A stretch of 64,000 nucleotides of DNA from Liquidambar formosana (GCA_039720395.1 CM077828.1:17582264-17646263), one strand, 5' to 3'; counted from the stretch's first letter, positions 1 through 12,892 are shown. Numbers and translations: made by a program. Notes: a model not told the origin generated them from the sequence alone.

Positions 1-2608
1 AATCCTAATCCATCTTCATGATTTCAATGTCATTCTTAAATTTTTCTTCAATATATATGTATAACCATCATTACTAGTTGATGTAAGCCTAGTTGCACTA
101 ATCTTGATCCATCTTTATATCAATGCAATTTTTGAATTTTGTCATCATCATTAGTTTATCATTTATGGTTGTCATTAATTAGGATTCTTCTTTCTATTGT
201 GGCAGTTAATGCATTTTTTGGAGGACATTTGAATCTCGTGCATATTGAAGATTTTGGTTCCAAGTTTTGATGCAGTGATATGTAGAGAATGATTGGCTAA
301 TTGTTGCCATTTATAGAAGTTGATTACTAATTGTTGCCATTATGCATAGACTATAGATGTTGGTGATGGTTTGTTCATATAATATATATCTTTTTGTATG
401 TTTTACATGAGATTAATGATGGTTTTTATTTATTGTTTGAATGGAAATGTTGTATGGAAAATTGAAATATATGTTCTTAACTGAATGGTTAAAGGATATT
501 TGACATAGGTTACAGATAGAAAAATTGTTGCCTTATTTCGAGCTTTAGTTATAAGAATATGGGGATTACAAGTTACCAACTTAGCTTATTGTATTATGTA
601 AAATATAATGTGTTTGAACCTAACATGAGATATAGTTAGGTTTTTTTGGTTTACAGGTTATAGGTTTAACCTATCTAGAAAAAAATAATAATAAATAAAA
701 AATTAAAAAAAAAGCTGCAATTTGTGACGTTTATAATTTGTCACAAAAGCCCAATCTGTGTTCCTAATTTTAAATTGATTGGGTTTTGTGATGAATATAT
801 GGGTCTCAAAATGCCAAAAAAGGCTGCACAATTTGAGGCCATGTGACGGATATATTTGTCACAAAAAACCACCGTATCGTTGTTTACGACGGTTTTAATC
901 TGTCACAATGGATTTTTTAATGATTTATCAGTTGTGACGATTATTTGTTTGCGACGTTTATAATCCGTCACAATGGATTTTTTTAATGATTTCTACGTTG
1001 TGACGGTTATGAATTTGTGACGATTATAATCCGTCACAATGACATTGTAATGAATTCTCAAAGGTCACAACCCGATTGCGACTGGGGCAATTGCTACGCT
1101 TTTGTGACGCCAATTATCCATCACAAATCACTGGTTTTGTGACGCTTTTGTCCTATGTTGTGACGTTTGCGAGGGGAGCAAAAGCCTTCATTTTTTCGTA
1201 GTAAGTAATTGGTTTCCTATATTCATTGAAAGTTTTCTCAAATACAATCTACAATTAGGATGCAAAACCTTTTCTATATGTCCTCATTTCTATAAGTCCA
1301 TTGAAATAGTTTTTTTTTTTTCCCATTCCATATTAACTAATGTGTTTCGGATAAATTTTGAAAGAGATTCAAAATATGCTCATATGAATATAAATGACCA
1401 GATTTATCATTCCACTTGCTTAATTTTGTTTGGGAAAATTACAAATAAACTTTTATGGTTTTGAGTAATAATCATTATGTTCATATTCTGTCTTACAATT
1501 GAACATTGGAAGATTTTTCCCGATGGGATACCTGTGCCGCCCTGTCTCTTGTAGCAATCGTATCCCGCCCTATCTCGATGTGGGTTTGCGCCGGGGTTGG
1601 GATAAGGTTTTAGTTTCGTAGGCGGGGTCAGGACAAGGGTGGGACAAGGTTTTAGTTTTGTGGACAAAGTTTTATTGTACTAATTTTTAGCTAAATTTTT
1701 TCCAAGTTTCTGTGAAATTTACAATTAATTGAAAACAAATTTCCATGATAGAACTGAGTTTTGCAATTTGTTTCAAACCAAGATCTGTATTAGGCTGAGG
1801 TCCGCTTGAGCTCAATGTTAATAATAAGAATTCCGAACCACAACCTCCTCGCATAGCTAAAAACTAAAAAAATAAAAGAAAAAGAATTCCGAATCTCACG
1901 CTGACCTCATTCCAACTTCCGCTCCCTTTCCTCAGAAGAGTTTAGTCCATCTTCTGGGATGGGTTTCAGGCTGAGTTCGGGCCGGCCCAAATTATACAGT
2001 GCATTGATACAATGATACTTAATTCGTGGATTTTCTTTTTGTGTTTGTTTGTTTTTTTGTTTTAGTGTTTGTTTGTTTGTTTGTTTGTTTTTTTTTTTTT
2101 GTTTTTTTTTGTTTTGGGTTTATATTGGAGGGACTCAAAGCCTAAACTACCCAGCTGGGTCAGATAGATAGTAAATTACACTCACCTCTCTTGAATTTTG
2201 TTAAAAAACAAAAAAAAACACCTGATTACATAAGAGATCAGAAGTAAAATTTAAGGTGACATCAAGCATTTTCGTCAATCTCGCTAACAAGAAGTTATCA
2301 GAAAAGGTTATTGTAATTATATGCCAAAAGTTAAGGAGGAGAATGTAATTTTCAAAAATAGAAAAAAGGTACTTATTGTATTTTTACCAAGGACTAGTTA
2401 TGTTATTTCACTCACATTCTCTCATCCATTTATATGTGGCAGTTTCTCTTTATTTCATAATTAGACTCCACATGATTGATGTCGCCTATACGTACACTTT
2501 TGACACAAAAGGTGGGTGATAAAGGTAAATGGCAAAAGATGGGTGAAGTAGCATTTTTCTTTTACTAAACCACAGGGGAGGGTAGGGTAATTTACCTTTA
2601 TATTTCTA
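1..2608. repeat. Segmental duplication, copy A
   Basis: This block is repeated nearly base for base at 10054-12622. Both copies begin with the same text (here cut by the window edge) and stay alignable through the CACTA-like end, a G-rich GGGTTGGGACAAGG stretch and a T-rich tract. Similarity stops just after a shared AATTTACCTTT (about 2607 and 12621). Since the match runs beyond the transposon end, it is a duplication of genomic DNA rather than two independent insertions. No gene is seen inside; the short ORFs are not conserved between the copies. Confidence 0.9.
700..1202 (+). mobile_element. CACTA-type transposon 3' subterminal region, copy A
   Basis: The stretch holds many copies of GTGACG and its complement CGTCAC, mostly as facing pairs about 10-15 bp apart (for example TTGTGACGATTATAATCCG followed by TCACAA near 1012-1040). 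It ends in CATTTTTTCGTAGTA, a mutated form of the CATTTTTTGTAGTG terminus seen in copy B. CACTA elements end in CACTA-type inverted repeats and carry short clustered subterminal motifs bound by their transposase, which fits. No transposase and no 5' terminus were found in the window, so this is an element end or an element that begins upstream. Confidence 0.65.
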
Positions 2609-4680
2609 TATTTATATTAAGATGCTTTGCTCCCTAATTATGAAGAACTCTACTTGCAGGGGCTTAATATCTTTCTTATTTCTTTGTGGAGCCATGTACC
2701 TTGGTCTTGTGATCTTGTCTTGAGGTACATTCTTCTTTAATCATTCATTTTTCTTTTATTAGTTTGCTGAAAATTATTTTAAGAATGACTTGGGCAGCAT
2801 TTGGACATCAGCCATTTGGAGGTTTTATTGAAATGAGTCATTCCAATAAGCATCATCTAGTATTTCAATGCATAACTTAAATTCGTTGGATGGGATCATC
2901 AGCATGATCACTGAAATGATATTAAAAAAAAAACATCATATAGAAATAGGGTCGTTTCATGGGAAATTTGAGGTTCTTTATGGAGATCTTTAAATGATCT
3001 TATTTTAAATGAGTGCTCAGAAAATTAAATAGGCTTATTTAAGGGCCATAATAAATAGTGGATTCATTTCAAATGCTATGTAAAAAATAAAAATAAAAAT
3101 AAAAATAAAATTAAGATTTCAAAGTTTTTGAAAATGAGCTCATCTGTTTTCCCTTTCGGTGGTCATTGGGCCATTCAGAAAGTCATGGCACATTTCGGTG
3201 GTCAAATGGCCAGTGCTATGAAAAACAATTTTGAATCATCTAAAACTTCTCTGGTTTCCTAAGGCTCCCTAGTTGTTGTCTTAACCTAAAAGTACAGAAT
3301 AAAAATCAGACATGAACATTAATGATTGCCCCTTGACCACACAGAACTGCCTTCACCATTCTAAAATTTCTCAATTTTGATCATACTTCTTTTGCAGCTT
3401 ATTGGTAGGCAATTTTGTCCTTAAATCACACAAAAATAATATATATGAAATGATATCAGTGACATGCTGTGGCCCATGGCCCAGTTATAAGGATTTTCAT
3501 TGGAATCATCGAATCAATGATATTAGGGACGTTTGAACATCTATGGAGATAAAATCTATCCATTCTGTTGAACACACCCTCTGAAATGAATCAGTATTGC
3601 TTTTATTTATTATTGTAAATGAAAATGATCATCATCAGGTTTCACCTAAATGGCGCTGTGTCAATCACCATCATTTTGGTAATGGATTCATTGTTTTCGA
3701 TAACTCCATTTTAAGTGGATGTTCTTGTACCCTCAAATTAATGCTACAAAAATCAAAGTTAAAAGACTCAATCTCCTTGTGATGTCTTGCGCTGCTTCAA
3801 AGTCCCTTGGTTATTAGTAAAGCAAATAGTGCGAGCATGTATAATCCTGTTGTATATGTTGTAACATTTAATTTTATATTTGTTTTTCACAAGCTCTATT
3901 GCTTTTGCTGTATCTGTTCAGGATGAAAACATCATGGTTGGACATACTGGAATAGTGGAATCCCAAGGAGCACTGAGACTTATTAGTCTGTTTATAGGGC
4001 CCTCGACTAGTTCTGAACTTTCACATGGCTGTCCCAAAGATATTCTCATCATGCTAAATTTTGTAGCTTCATTCTTTGGATTACCCTTTTTATTGGGGGT
4101 TCATATCTCTTATTTATGATTAACCAATATAGAAACCTCTTTAAATTGAGCTTGAAAGCTAATGGAATATATTGATTATTCCTTTTTTATTTTTATTTTT
4201 ATATTTATATAGTGATGTTATATTTTACCTAGTTTTTGGAAGATAGAGTTTTTTGTCTTCTGTCTTCTACGTCGTTTTGCTTCTTTTTCCATACGTAAAA
4301 GTTACACTTATAAACATCTTTCTACATTCCAATGGCATGATAGTTTAGTGGCATTTTCTTCACTTGTTGAGTGAGCTATTTCAGATTCAAACTTATGGAA
4401 AAGCATTGATACCCATTTGTCGGTATTAGGAGAACTAGGGGTATGGGTAACATGTGTGCACAGTAATAAATACACACATAAGGAATGTGCACAATTTATT
4501 TTGTTATGTACATATACATGCATAAATACGAACATATACCTACTAACTGACTAATACACAAAGAGGGGTCCAAAATATTATCTAAGGTCAATGGTGTGGG
4601 GAAAACAGATCGAGACTAATATTATTGAATCCCACTACTCCACCTTTCTTTTGAGGGGGTTCCAATAGCTTTACCCGACT
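2609..4680. other. Non-coding spacer
   Basis: AT-rich sequence without a credible gene. Short ORFs at 3597-3782, 3880-4119 and 4308-4535 have no recognisable domain and no supporting splice context. A simple AAAAT repeat lies near 3083-3110. This spacer separates the duplicated block from the ankyrin/PGG gene. It is absent after copy B, where the related pseudogene follows within about 270 bp. Confidence 0.5.
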
Positions 4681-6901
4681 TTAGACATTGCCTTCACCTT
4701 GGCCCTCAGTCACATTACTTGAAAGAGTGTTCTTCCCAAGTTTTCGCAACTTCGAAACACACCACATAAGTAAGCGGACAGTGTGCACTAAGAAAACAAT
4801 GCCAATCAAGCCCAACCATGTTAAGACTGAAATCTCAACCACACGAGTAATGGCATCTATTTCATGGGATAGTGTAATAGCATCTATTTCATAGGATGGT
4901 GTAATGCCATCTGGTGAAACGGCTGCCACTGATGACAAATAAGCGAGTGCCATGAATGTTATTGTCATCCACATTGCAGCCATTAGAGTCCACATTACAA
5001 TCCTTCGCTTCAGAGGTAACCCACTCACAATCAGAAGGATTGTGCTTAGAGAAGCAACAAATGACACTGTATTATAAACCCAGAATGTAGAGTACATTGC
5101 CGGGAGCTTACCAGCCATTATGGATGTTCCAGCATGGAAAAGTATTATGCCATCGTTGTTAGGATCTTTAATATCCTCTTGCCAAACACCACACGGAGGG
5201 TTAAGACCAGCTTGGTAAGCCATGGATGCAATCAAGGTTGCAGTTACCATCAAAGCATCGCGTTTCTTTTCCAACCAATCTTCATTCTTGTTTACATGCT
5301 TCTCTACGCCGCTTACTTGTGAGGGTGGCCGTGCTACCATTACAGTCCTAGAAACATCTGATGGTGGTACTACAGCCGGTGATATGCCACTTTCTGTAAT
5401 ACCTTGTATTGAGAAAATAAATCAAGAGAAGATTGTCAATGAAAAGATATAGAGAAAATGGAAATAAATCAAAGAGAGCATATCAAGGAAGGAGATTGGA
5501 AAAATATTATGGAGCAAAATCAAAGAATATTTCGACTTATTTCCTTCTTTAAATGATTTGATCATTATTTATTTCCATTTTATTATCTCTTGCTATCTAT
5601 TTAAACTCACTAATGGGTTGGTTGTGACCAAGCAATTATTAATGAATTTCAATTTTTCTGTACCTTGGTTGGTGTTGCATGCTGAGGCCGGTATGTTGCT
5701 GGCTCTTAAAGCTTTCGCATTTAGAAGAGATTCACGGATTTCCATGCCTTTCAAATCTCTTGGCGTGTGTTCAATAATATCTAAAGCTGTGAAACCATTT
5801 CCATTCACCGCATTCACTTTCACTGCACTTATACTGAGTAAATATTTTATGGTCTGCACAATTTAAGAAGAGTAAAGCAAGCAATTAGATCTTTCCCAAT
5901 GATTCAAAAGGCCATTGACTGTTGGCAATATCTTGTCTTTCTTGGTTGCATTGAAGGTGTGTGTTTGTTTTGTCTCTAAATTGAGTTTTGTTGGTAGAGG
6001 CATGGTTTTATTGGTGTTATCTGAGTATTGAGGGTAGGGTGTTAGCTCTCATTTTGTCAACTCATTTTCTACAATATTACCAGATTCTCTACAATAATTT
6101 TTTATACCACATACAAAATGGATAATTGCTAGTTATATTGAGGAAGTGTGATTTTAGTCTGCTTACCAAAACCAAAAAAAAAAAAAGGTGTGATTTTAGT
6201 GTTGCTACAAGGAAAACTACTGGATTTAGAAATGAAAAACCTACCTCCATTTGCTTGAGGGCTGTAGCGATATGCAGAATGCTGTTGCCATCATCATCTT
6301 CAACATTTATAATATCATTAATTCCTCCCAATTCAACTAACACCTTTAGAGACCCCAAACGGTTGTGTTTCACACATGAGTGCAGGAGGGTCTCGCCCCT
6401 GTCCAATTTGTACCGAACTGCATCTGGCCTGGCCTGAACCAACTCAATAATGACATCAATTCGGCCTTTCATCACTGCTAGATGGAGAGGGGTTCTTCCA
6501 TCCTCATCGCGGACGAGACATATATCAGTATTCACCAATAACAAATTCCTGACAATTTCAACGTAGCCATTGACAGAGGCCAAGTGAAGAGGTGAAAACC
6601 CCTGTGAGTTCAACTCGGTGACCAAGTCCGGCTTAAGACTTAGAAGTGCGGTTGCAAAGTCTACGTGACCAAGCATCGCAGCTATGTGCAATGGAGTCTC
6701 GTCCAAGCAACTGCTACAAACTTGGGCAAGAGTGAGTCCATCTTCTTTCATCAACTCATTCAAGGAGTCGACGCTTCCACTCAGCGATGCTTCATAAAGC
6801 CTTTTCTCCCTCATCGCTCTATCTCTTCCTTTCATTGTTGATCCTCTTCTCTGCATGCTTCCTGTTTGAAACCGCCCAGCTTCAATATAACTTGTATCCA
6901 C
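4681..6901 (-). CDS. Ankyrin-repeat PGG-domain membrane protein (BDA1/ACD6/ITN1-like)
   Basis: Three coding exons on the minus strand fit GT/AG rules: 6901-6245, 5853-5664 and 5393-4681, giving 519 residues. Residues 67-260 hold about five ankyrin repeats (DETPLHIAAMLGH, GFSPLHLASVNGY, GRTPLHLAVMKGR, GETLLHSCVKHNR, GNSILHIATALKQ). Residues 320-490 form the PGG-type domain, with DWLEKKRDALMVTATLIASM followed by about four hydrophobic segments (329-346, 391-408, 413-440, 470-490). Known relatives are plasma-membrane or endomembrane proteins in immunity and stress signalling; the exact role here is unknown. The signature PPGG reads PPCG (348-351). A 27-bp tandem duplication (4854-4907) repeats EIDAIT in the last loop. 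The start has a TATA-like box 41-48 bp upstream; M23 or M30 are alternatives, as the 22 extra N-terminal residues are not kept in the paralogue. I see no frame break. Confidence 0.88.
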
Positions 6902-7963
6902 GAATTCTACCTCCCTTTCTAGCTTACATCTGGGCTTTGGTATTATAGAATGCTCAAATGTAGAGTGCCCACTGGGAAAATAGAAAGAAAAATCAAAGTC
7001 AAGTCCTCTACATTAATTAATGAAAACCGCGGAAATATCAAGATCATATGAAAGGTGAGAGAGGAAAAAAGTGTCCAAATGCCCTATCAAGAACAATGAG
7101 GGTCGTTTTGGTACTTCCATTTGATTAAAAAAACGAGATTGCCCATTCATTCTTAGCTTACCAACTTAATTAAAATGCGTGGACTCCATGGGCGGCTCAA
7201 TACAAATTGTTGCTTAAGGCTGAAGTTTCAAATGAGGCTTCCTTGAAAGAGGTCTAGTGGTCTAAGAACAAAATTATAAATAGGGCCTTTGGCACAAGGG
7301 CTTTTTTAATCTGTGGGTTGGGGCTTAGGAACTATGGGGCATAAGGCAGCCGTTTCAATTGTTACCCTATTGAGATGGCTTGCAGCCATTGATCCTATTT
7401 TATATTCATGAGTTTTCCTAAACCTTCCACTAAAATCACTAATCCCCGTATTTTATCACTTGCCATATGTGGCAGTTGAAGAAAGGAGAGCATTTTTGTC
7501 ATTATGTATGACATTAGGAACTAAGGAGGAAACTTCCCGTTACCCATTTGGTTACTACAGAGTACATTGACTTCATCTTGTCAATAGAAAAAACTTAGAA
7601 GGGAACATCCCACCATTTCCCATTTGGCTCCTATATAATAGATTGACTTCACCTGTTCAATAGAAAAAATAAAAAAAGAACTTCCCAATTTCCATCTTAC
7701 GTTACTACATAATTCAGACCCTCTAGACATTCCAACCATTTTCTAAAATGTCAAATGTAGCCCTCTCTTTGAAGATGTGTTACAATCATGACCATAGTAA
7801 TCTTATGACATAAATGTGAATATAAAAAAAATAAATAAATACATGAAATAGCCCTAATCTTGGCCAGTATGAAAGAAACTGATGCAGCATACATCTTTCT
7901 CCTTTACTAGCCAATACATGCCCTGTGCTTTAATTCTATTTATGATGTAATTACACAAGGAAT
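6902..7963. other. Upstream region of the ankyrin/PGG gene
   Basis: Non-coding, AT-rich DNA. Apart from the core promoter it holds a degenerate internal repeat: phrases of the type CCCATTTGG-TTACTACA-AGA-TTGACTTCA followed by a CAATAGAAAAAA run occur at about 7540-7600 and 7617-7670. No ORF or RNA gene is supported. Confidence 0.45.
6942..6949 (-). promoter_or_regulatory. TATA-like box of the ankyrin/PGG gene
   Basis: On the minus strand the sequence reads TTCTATAATACCAAAGCCC, 41-48 bp before the chosen ATG. The broken paralogue keeps TATATATAACACCAAAGCC at the matching place (about 28800-28817), so the block is conserved between copies and is a likely core promoter. It implies a very short 5' leader. 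Confidence 0.5.
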
Positions 7964-7978
7964 CAATTTCATTACTTT

Positions 7979-8167
7979 TTTTTTTTTATTAACTATTAGG
8001 AGTATCCCAAGTCCTACTCCTGCTGAGATTTCGGCCTAAACTATTCCCCTAACGGCCTGTGTGAGATGCCCTATACCCACACAAGCAGCAATCTCTGTGA
8101 GGAGTTGAAACGATGACCTCTAAGGAGTACACCTAGGGCCTGACTGCTCAATCAACCCCGCAAGGGC
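7979..8167 (-). mobile_element. tRNA-derived SINE with 15-bp target duplication
   Basis: Perfect 15-bp direct repeats CAATTTCATTACTTT flank the insert (7964-7978 and 8168-8182). On the minus strand it starts GCCCTTGCGGGG, has an A-box-like TTGATTGAGCAGT and a B-box-like GGTCATCGTTTCAACTCC, and ends in a poly-A tract (poly-T at the left on the plus strand). The length of about 190 bp, internal pol III boxes, A tail and long target duplication are the standard features of a plant SINE. Confidence 0.85.
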
Positions 8168-8182
8168 CAATTTCATTACTTT

Positions 8183-10053
8183 CTAATTAAGAACTATCAC
8201 AATTAAGTTTTGAATGAGTTTAGTATATAAATGATGTTAATCTGCAACCATTTTTCAAGTTTTTCAACTAAAAATCTAGTTATAGGTAAGACATCCTCTC
8301 AATTTATCCATTTTTTTTTTCAATTTATAGAGAAATGGTTTGTATTAATTAATTATGGTTCTGTTTGTGCAGTCTTAATTAAGTGCTAGCATCTTTATTT
8401 TTATGGTGCCAACATTGACAAGCATGAATATCAATCACTCCAAGAAACTGGATTTGACTATGTCTCAACCTCTCACTACCCTTCTCACTCAGTTTGATCC
8501 CCAGTTCCTGTCCCATGCCACCCACCAGGTTAAGCCCCATTTCTAGCAACAGACATATCCCAAGCACCGTTTCCATCCACAGATCATACCTGAGTGCTCT
8601 TTCTAGCTTTAGACCCAGCATCAACAACATGATTTTGGCATTTTATAGTATGTTAATTTACTATTTGCACTTAGTTGACTAACTGGTTTGATATTTTTCT
8701 AATTACATATTGGGTTTTACATCTCAGTTGTGCTAATTTGTATGTTGGTATATTTAAATTCTGTTTGAGGATTTTACTCATTAGGATCTTCATCTTGTTA
8801 TTGGGCATATCTTTACTCATTAGGTTCTTCAGTTTGGTATTGCATGAGTGTAATACACATGCAATATTAAGCTTGCTTTGAAGATGCATGCAAGTTGTTT
8901 GATAATAAAAAAAACACACTATACAAAGAGCCCAATATCTATATATATATATATTGTGTGTTAATCGAGGTTTGCAATTGTGTATAAGAGAAGATAGAAC
9001 AAATATTTACAATCTACTTGCAAATGTATCAACTTTAATTGTAAGAATACATCTTTTGTGCTTTACCATGAAAAATTAGATTACAATTGTGTGTGACTTT
9101 GGTGGGTTTTGGCATTAATCAACTGGTTGTATTCTTTGGAGTCATTGTTGGTTTGTTGAGAGTCCATGAAGCTGGCTGTATTCTTTGGAGTTTGTGTAGC
9201 TTTTGTGAAATTGGCTATATTCTTCTTGGGTTATTGAATATGCTTTGCTTTTCCATGTATTCCTTGGCGAGCTTTTTTTGGAGTCATTGGTGGGTGTTTT
9301 CTTTGGAGTTTGATGAAATTGATAGGCCATATAATTGGTAGCAGGCAAGGTTAGACTTTAATAAATCAATAAGAACCATCGAATTGGACACTCATAAATT
9401 TACAATATCTTGTTTGGCACCTGAGAAAGTGCAAACCCTCATTCAACAAGTTTTAATACAATCATTTGGCTTAGTTTATTTTCCTTAATTAGGGGATGTA
9501 AGGCCTTTTTTTTAAATGAGTTTTGATACGGAATGAGCCTTGGTGTTTAAAGAACTTGGGCCACTGAGAATGCTATGAACACTGTTTTAAATTGAAAGGT
9601 TTATGATTGAATTTGCTCTTTCAGTCTAGGTTCAGTTTAGCTAAAAATCAAATGGCATATTGGTTTGCCCAAGGAAATTGAATGCCTCAATGAACATTTT
9701 ATTATTGAGTCTAGAAATATGTCATCTTGGATAAAGCCATTGGAGGAAGTTTGGAGTTCTAACCAGAATTGATGATATAAGCTCAATTTTAGAGATTCAA
9801 GAAATGCATTTGTCTGAATTTTTCCCTAATCATTTATGCTGATGGCAACCATCTTCTTGAATTGTCCTTAAGGAAGGCTTGACACCTAGTTGTAGATTTC
9901 ATGGGTTATCCTTTCAAAATAAGGAGTGCTTTGCTTGGTTAGCATTATAAGAGTGCTTTGCTTATTTTCGAAAGCAAAAGGTAAGCAAAATATTCATGGG
10001 TTATCCTTTCAAAATAAATAGAATTATTTCCATTTATTTCAAAAGGTAAGCAC
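8183..10053. other. Non-coding spacer before duplicate B
   Basis: No credible gene. There is a TA microsatellite near 8940-8954. A phrase CATGGGTTATCCTTTCAAAA occurs twice near the edge of the duplication, at about 9900 and 9993, and may mark a junction. ORFs at 8379-8630 and 9087-9341 show no known domain. Confidence 0.45.
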
Positions 10054-12622
10054 TAATCCTAATCCATCTTCATGATTTCAATGTCATTCTTAAATTTTTC
10101 TTCTATATATGTATAACCATCATTACTAGTTGATGTAAGCCTAGTTGCACTAATCCTGATCCATCTTTATATCAATGCCATTTTTGAATTTTGTCATCAT
10201 CATTAGTTCATCATTTATGGTTGTCATTAATTAGGATTCTTCATTTTATTATGGAAGGTAATGCATTTTTTGGAAGACATTTGAATCTCGTGTATATTGA
10301 AGATTTTGATTCCAAGTTTAGATGCAGTGATATGTGAGAATGATTGGCTAACTGTTGCTATGTATGGAAGTTGATTACTAATTGTTGCCATTATGCATAG
10401 ACTATAGATGTTAGTGATGGTTTGTTCATATAATATATATCTTTTTGTATATTTTACATGAGATCAATGATGGCTTTTATTTGTTGTTTGAATGGAAATT
10501 TTATATGGAAAATTGAAATATATGTTCTTAACTGAATGGTTAAAGGGTATTTAACATAGATTACAGATAGAAAAATTGTTGCCTTATTTCGAGCTCTAGT
10601 TATAAGAACATGGGGATTACAAGTTACCAACTTAGCTTGTTGTATTATGTAAAATATAATGTGTTTGAACCTAACACGAGATACAGTTAGGTTTTTTTGG
10701 TTTACAGGTTATAGGTTTAACCTATCTAGAAAAAAAAATAATAAATAAAAAATAAAAAAAAACCCCAATTTGCAACGTTTATAATTTGTCACAAAAGCCC
10801 AATCTGTGTTCCGAATTTTAAATTGATTGGGTTTTGTGATGAATATATGGGTCTCAAAATGCCAAAAAAAGCTGCACAATTTGAGGTCATGTGACTGATA
10901 TATCTGTCACAAAAAACCACCGTATCGTTGTTTGCGACGGTTTTAATCCATCACAATGGATTTTTTAATGATTTATCAATTGTGACGATTATTTGTTTGT
11001 GACATTTATAATCCGTCACAATGGATTTTTTTTAATGATTTCTACATTGTGACGGTTATTAATTTGTGACGATTATAATCCGTCACAATGACATTGTGAC
11101 GAATTCTCAAAGGTTACAACCCGATTGTGACGGGGGCAATTGCTACACTTTTGTGACGCCAATTATCCATCACAAATCACTGGTTTTGTGACACTTTTGC
11201 CCTATTTTGTGACATTTGGGAGGGGAGCAAAAGCCTTCATTTTTTGTAGTGAGTAATTGGTTTCCTATATTCATTGAAAGTTTTCTCAAATGCAATCTAC
11301 AATTAGGCCGGATGCAAAACCTTTTCTATATGTCCTCATTTCTATAAGTCCGTTGAAATAGTTTTTTTTTTTTTTTTCCCATTCCTTATTAATTAATGTG
11401 TTTTGGATAAATTTTGAAACAGATTCAAAATTCAAAATATGCTCATATGAATATAAATGACCAGATTTATCATTCCACTTGCTTAATTTTGTTTGGGAAA
11501 ATTACAAATAAACTTTTATGGTTTTAAGTAATAATCATTATGCTCATATTCTGTCTTACAATTGAACATTTGAAGATTTTTCCCCATGGGATACCCTGCC
11601 ACCCTGTCTCTTGTTGCAATTATATCCCGCCCTGTCCCGATGTGGGGTTGCACCAGGGTTGGGACAAGGTTTTAGTTTTGTGGGCGGGGTTGGGACAAGG
11701 GTGGGACAAGGTTTTAGTTTTGTGGACAAAGTTTTATTGTACTAATTTTTAGCTAAATTTTTTCCAAGTTCCAGTGAAATTTACAATTAATTGAAAACAA
11801 ATTTCCATGATAGAACTGAGTTTCGCAATTTGTTTCAAACCAAGATCTGCATTAGGCTGAGGTCCACTTGAGCTCTATGTGAATAATAAGAATTCCGAAT
11901 CTCAACCTCCTTGCATAGCAAAAAAATAAAAAATAAAAGAAAAAGAATTCCGAATCTCACGCTGACCTTCATTCCAACTTCCCCTCCCTTTCCTCAGAAG
12001 AGTTTAGTCCATCTTCTGGGATGGGTTTCAGGCTGAGTTTGGGCCAGTCCAGATTAGATAGTGCATTGATACAATGGCGCTTAATTCGTGGATTTTCTTT
12101 TTGTTTTTTTTTTTTTGTTTTTCTGTTTCCTTGTTTTAGTTTTTGTTTTGGGTTTATATTGGAGGGACTCAAAGCCTAAACTACCCAGCTGGGTCAAATA
12201 GATAGTAAATTACACTCATCTCTCTTGAATTTTGTTAAAAATAAAATAACCTGATTACGTAAGAGATCAGAAGTAAAATTTAAGGTGACATCAAGCATTT
12301 TCGTCGATCTCAGTACCAAGAAGTTATCAGAAAAGGTTATTGTAATTATATGCCAAAAGTTAATAGAGAAAATGTAATTTTCAAAAATAGAAAAAAAGTC
12401 CATACTGTATTTTACTTAAGCTTAGTTATGCTATTTCACTCATATTCTCTCGTTTATTTATATGTGACAGTTTCTCTTATTTCATAGCTAGACTCCACAT
12501 GATTGATTTCATCTATACACTTTTGACATATAAGGTGAGTAGTAAAGGTAGATGGCAAAAGATGGGTGAAATAGAATTTTCCTTTAACTAAACCACGGGG
12601 GAGGGCAGTGTAATTTACCTTT
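10054..12622. repeat. Segmental duplication, copy B
   Basis: Second copy of 1-2608, in the same orientation, with scattered substitutions and small indels (a shorter GTTT tract near 12100 and a longer T run near 11359). Its start relative to copy A is limited by the window edge. It lies immediately before the 3' part of the disrupted ankyrin/PGG paralogue. This suggests that a unit carrying flank plus gene was duplicated in tandem, but the spacers no longer align, so that link is inferred. Confidence 0.9.
10765..11256 (+). mobile_element. CACTA-type transposon 3' end, copy B
   Basis: This has the same facing GTGACG/CGTCAC motifs as copy A and a better preserved terminus, CTTCATTTTTTGTAGTG, ending at about 11256. 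The complement starts CACTACAAAAAATGAAG, a typical CACTA terminal repeat. The matching 5' terminus was looked for to the left and not found, so the element is incomplete or extends beyond what I could recognise. Confidence 0.7.
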
Positions 12623-12892
12623 CAATAAGTTTTTTTTTTCTCTTTTATAATTACACTTCATTCAAAGATTAGAACAGGGAATTTTAGTTTGACCGAAAGA
12701 AGAAGAAGAAGAAGATAATAGAGCAGCTCTTTCTTACCAATAATAGGCTAAACCATGGATGAAAATACAGATAACATGCACACAAGACAAACAACCCAGA
12801 TTACAGAGTTATAATACTCACTTGAGGCTGTAACTCTAGCATTAAATCTTCCAAGGATGCAATGATGCAAGGCTGAATCCAATTGCATGCAT
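12623..12892. other. Short spacer 3' of the split pseudogene
   Basis: The stretch contains an AAG microsatellite (12699-12713) and no ORF of note. It presumably includes the 3' untranslated region of the disrupted ankyrin/PGG paralogue. Confidence 0.4.

Noticed and set aside
4688..5452. Plus-strand ORFs over the ankyrin/PGG gene (4688-4894, 5134-5322, 5222-5452)
   Set aside because: They are shadows of exon 3, which has a recognised domain on the minus strand.
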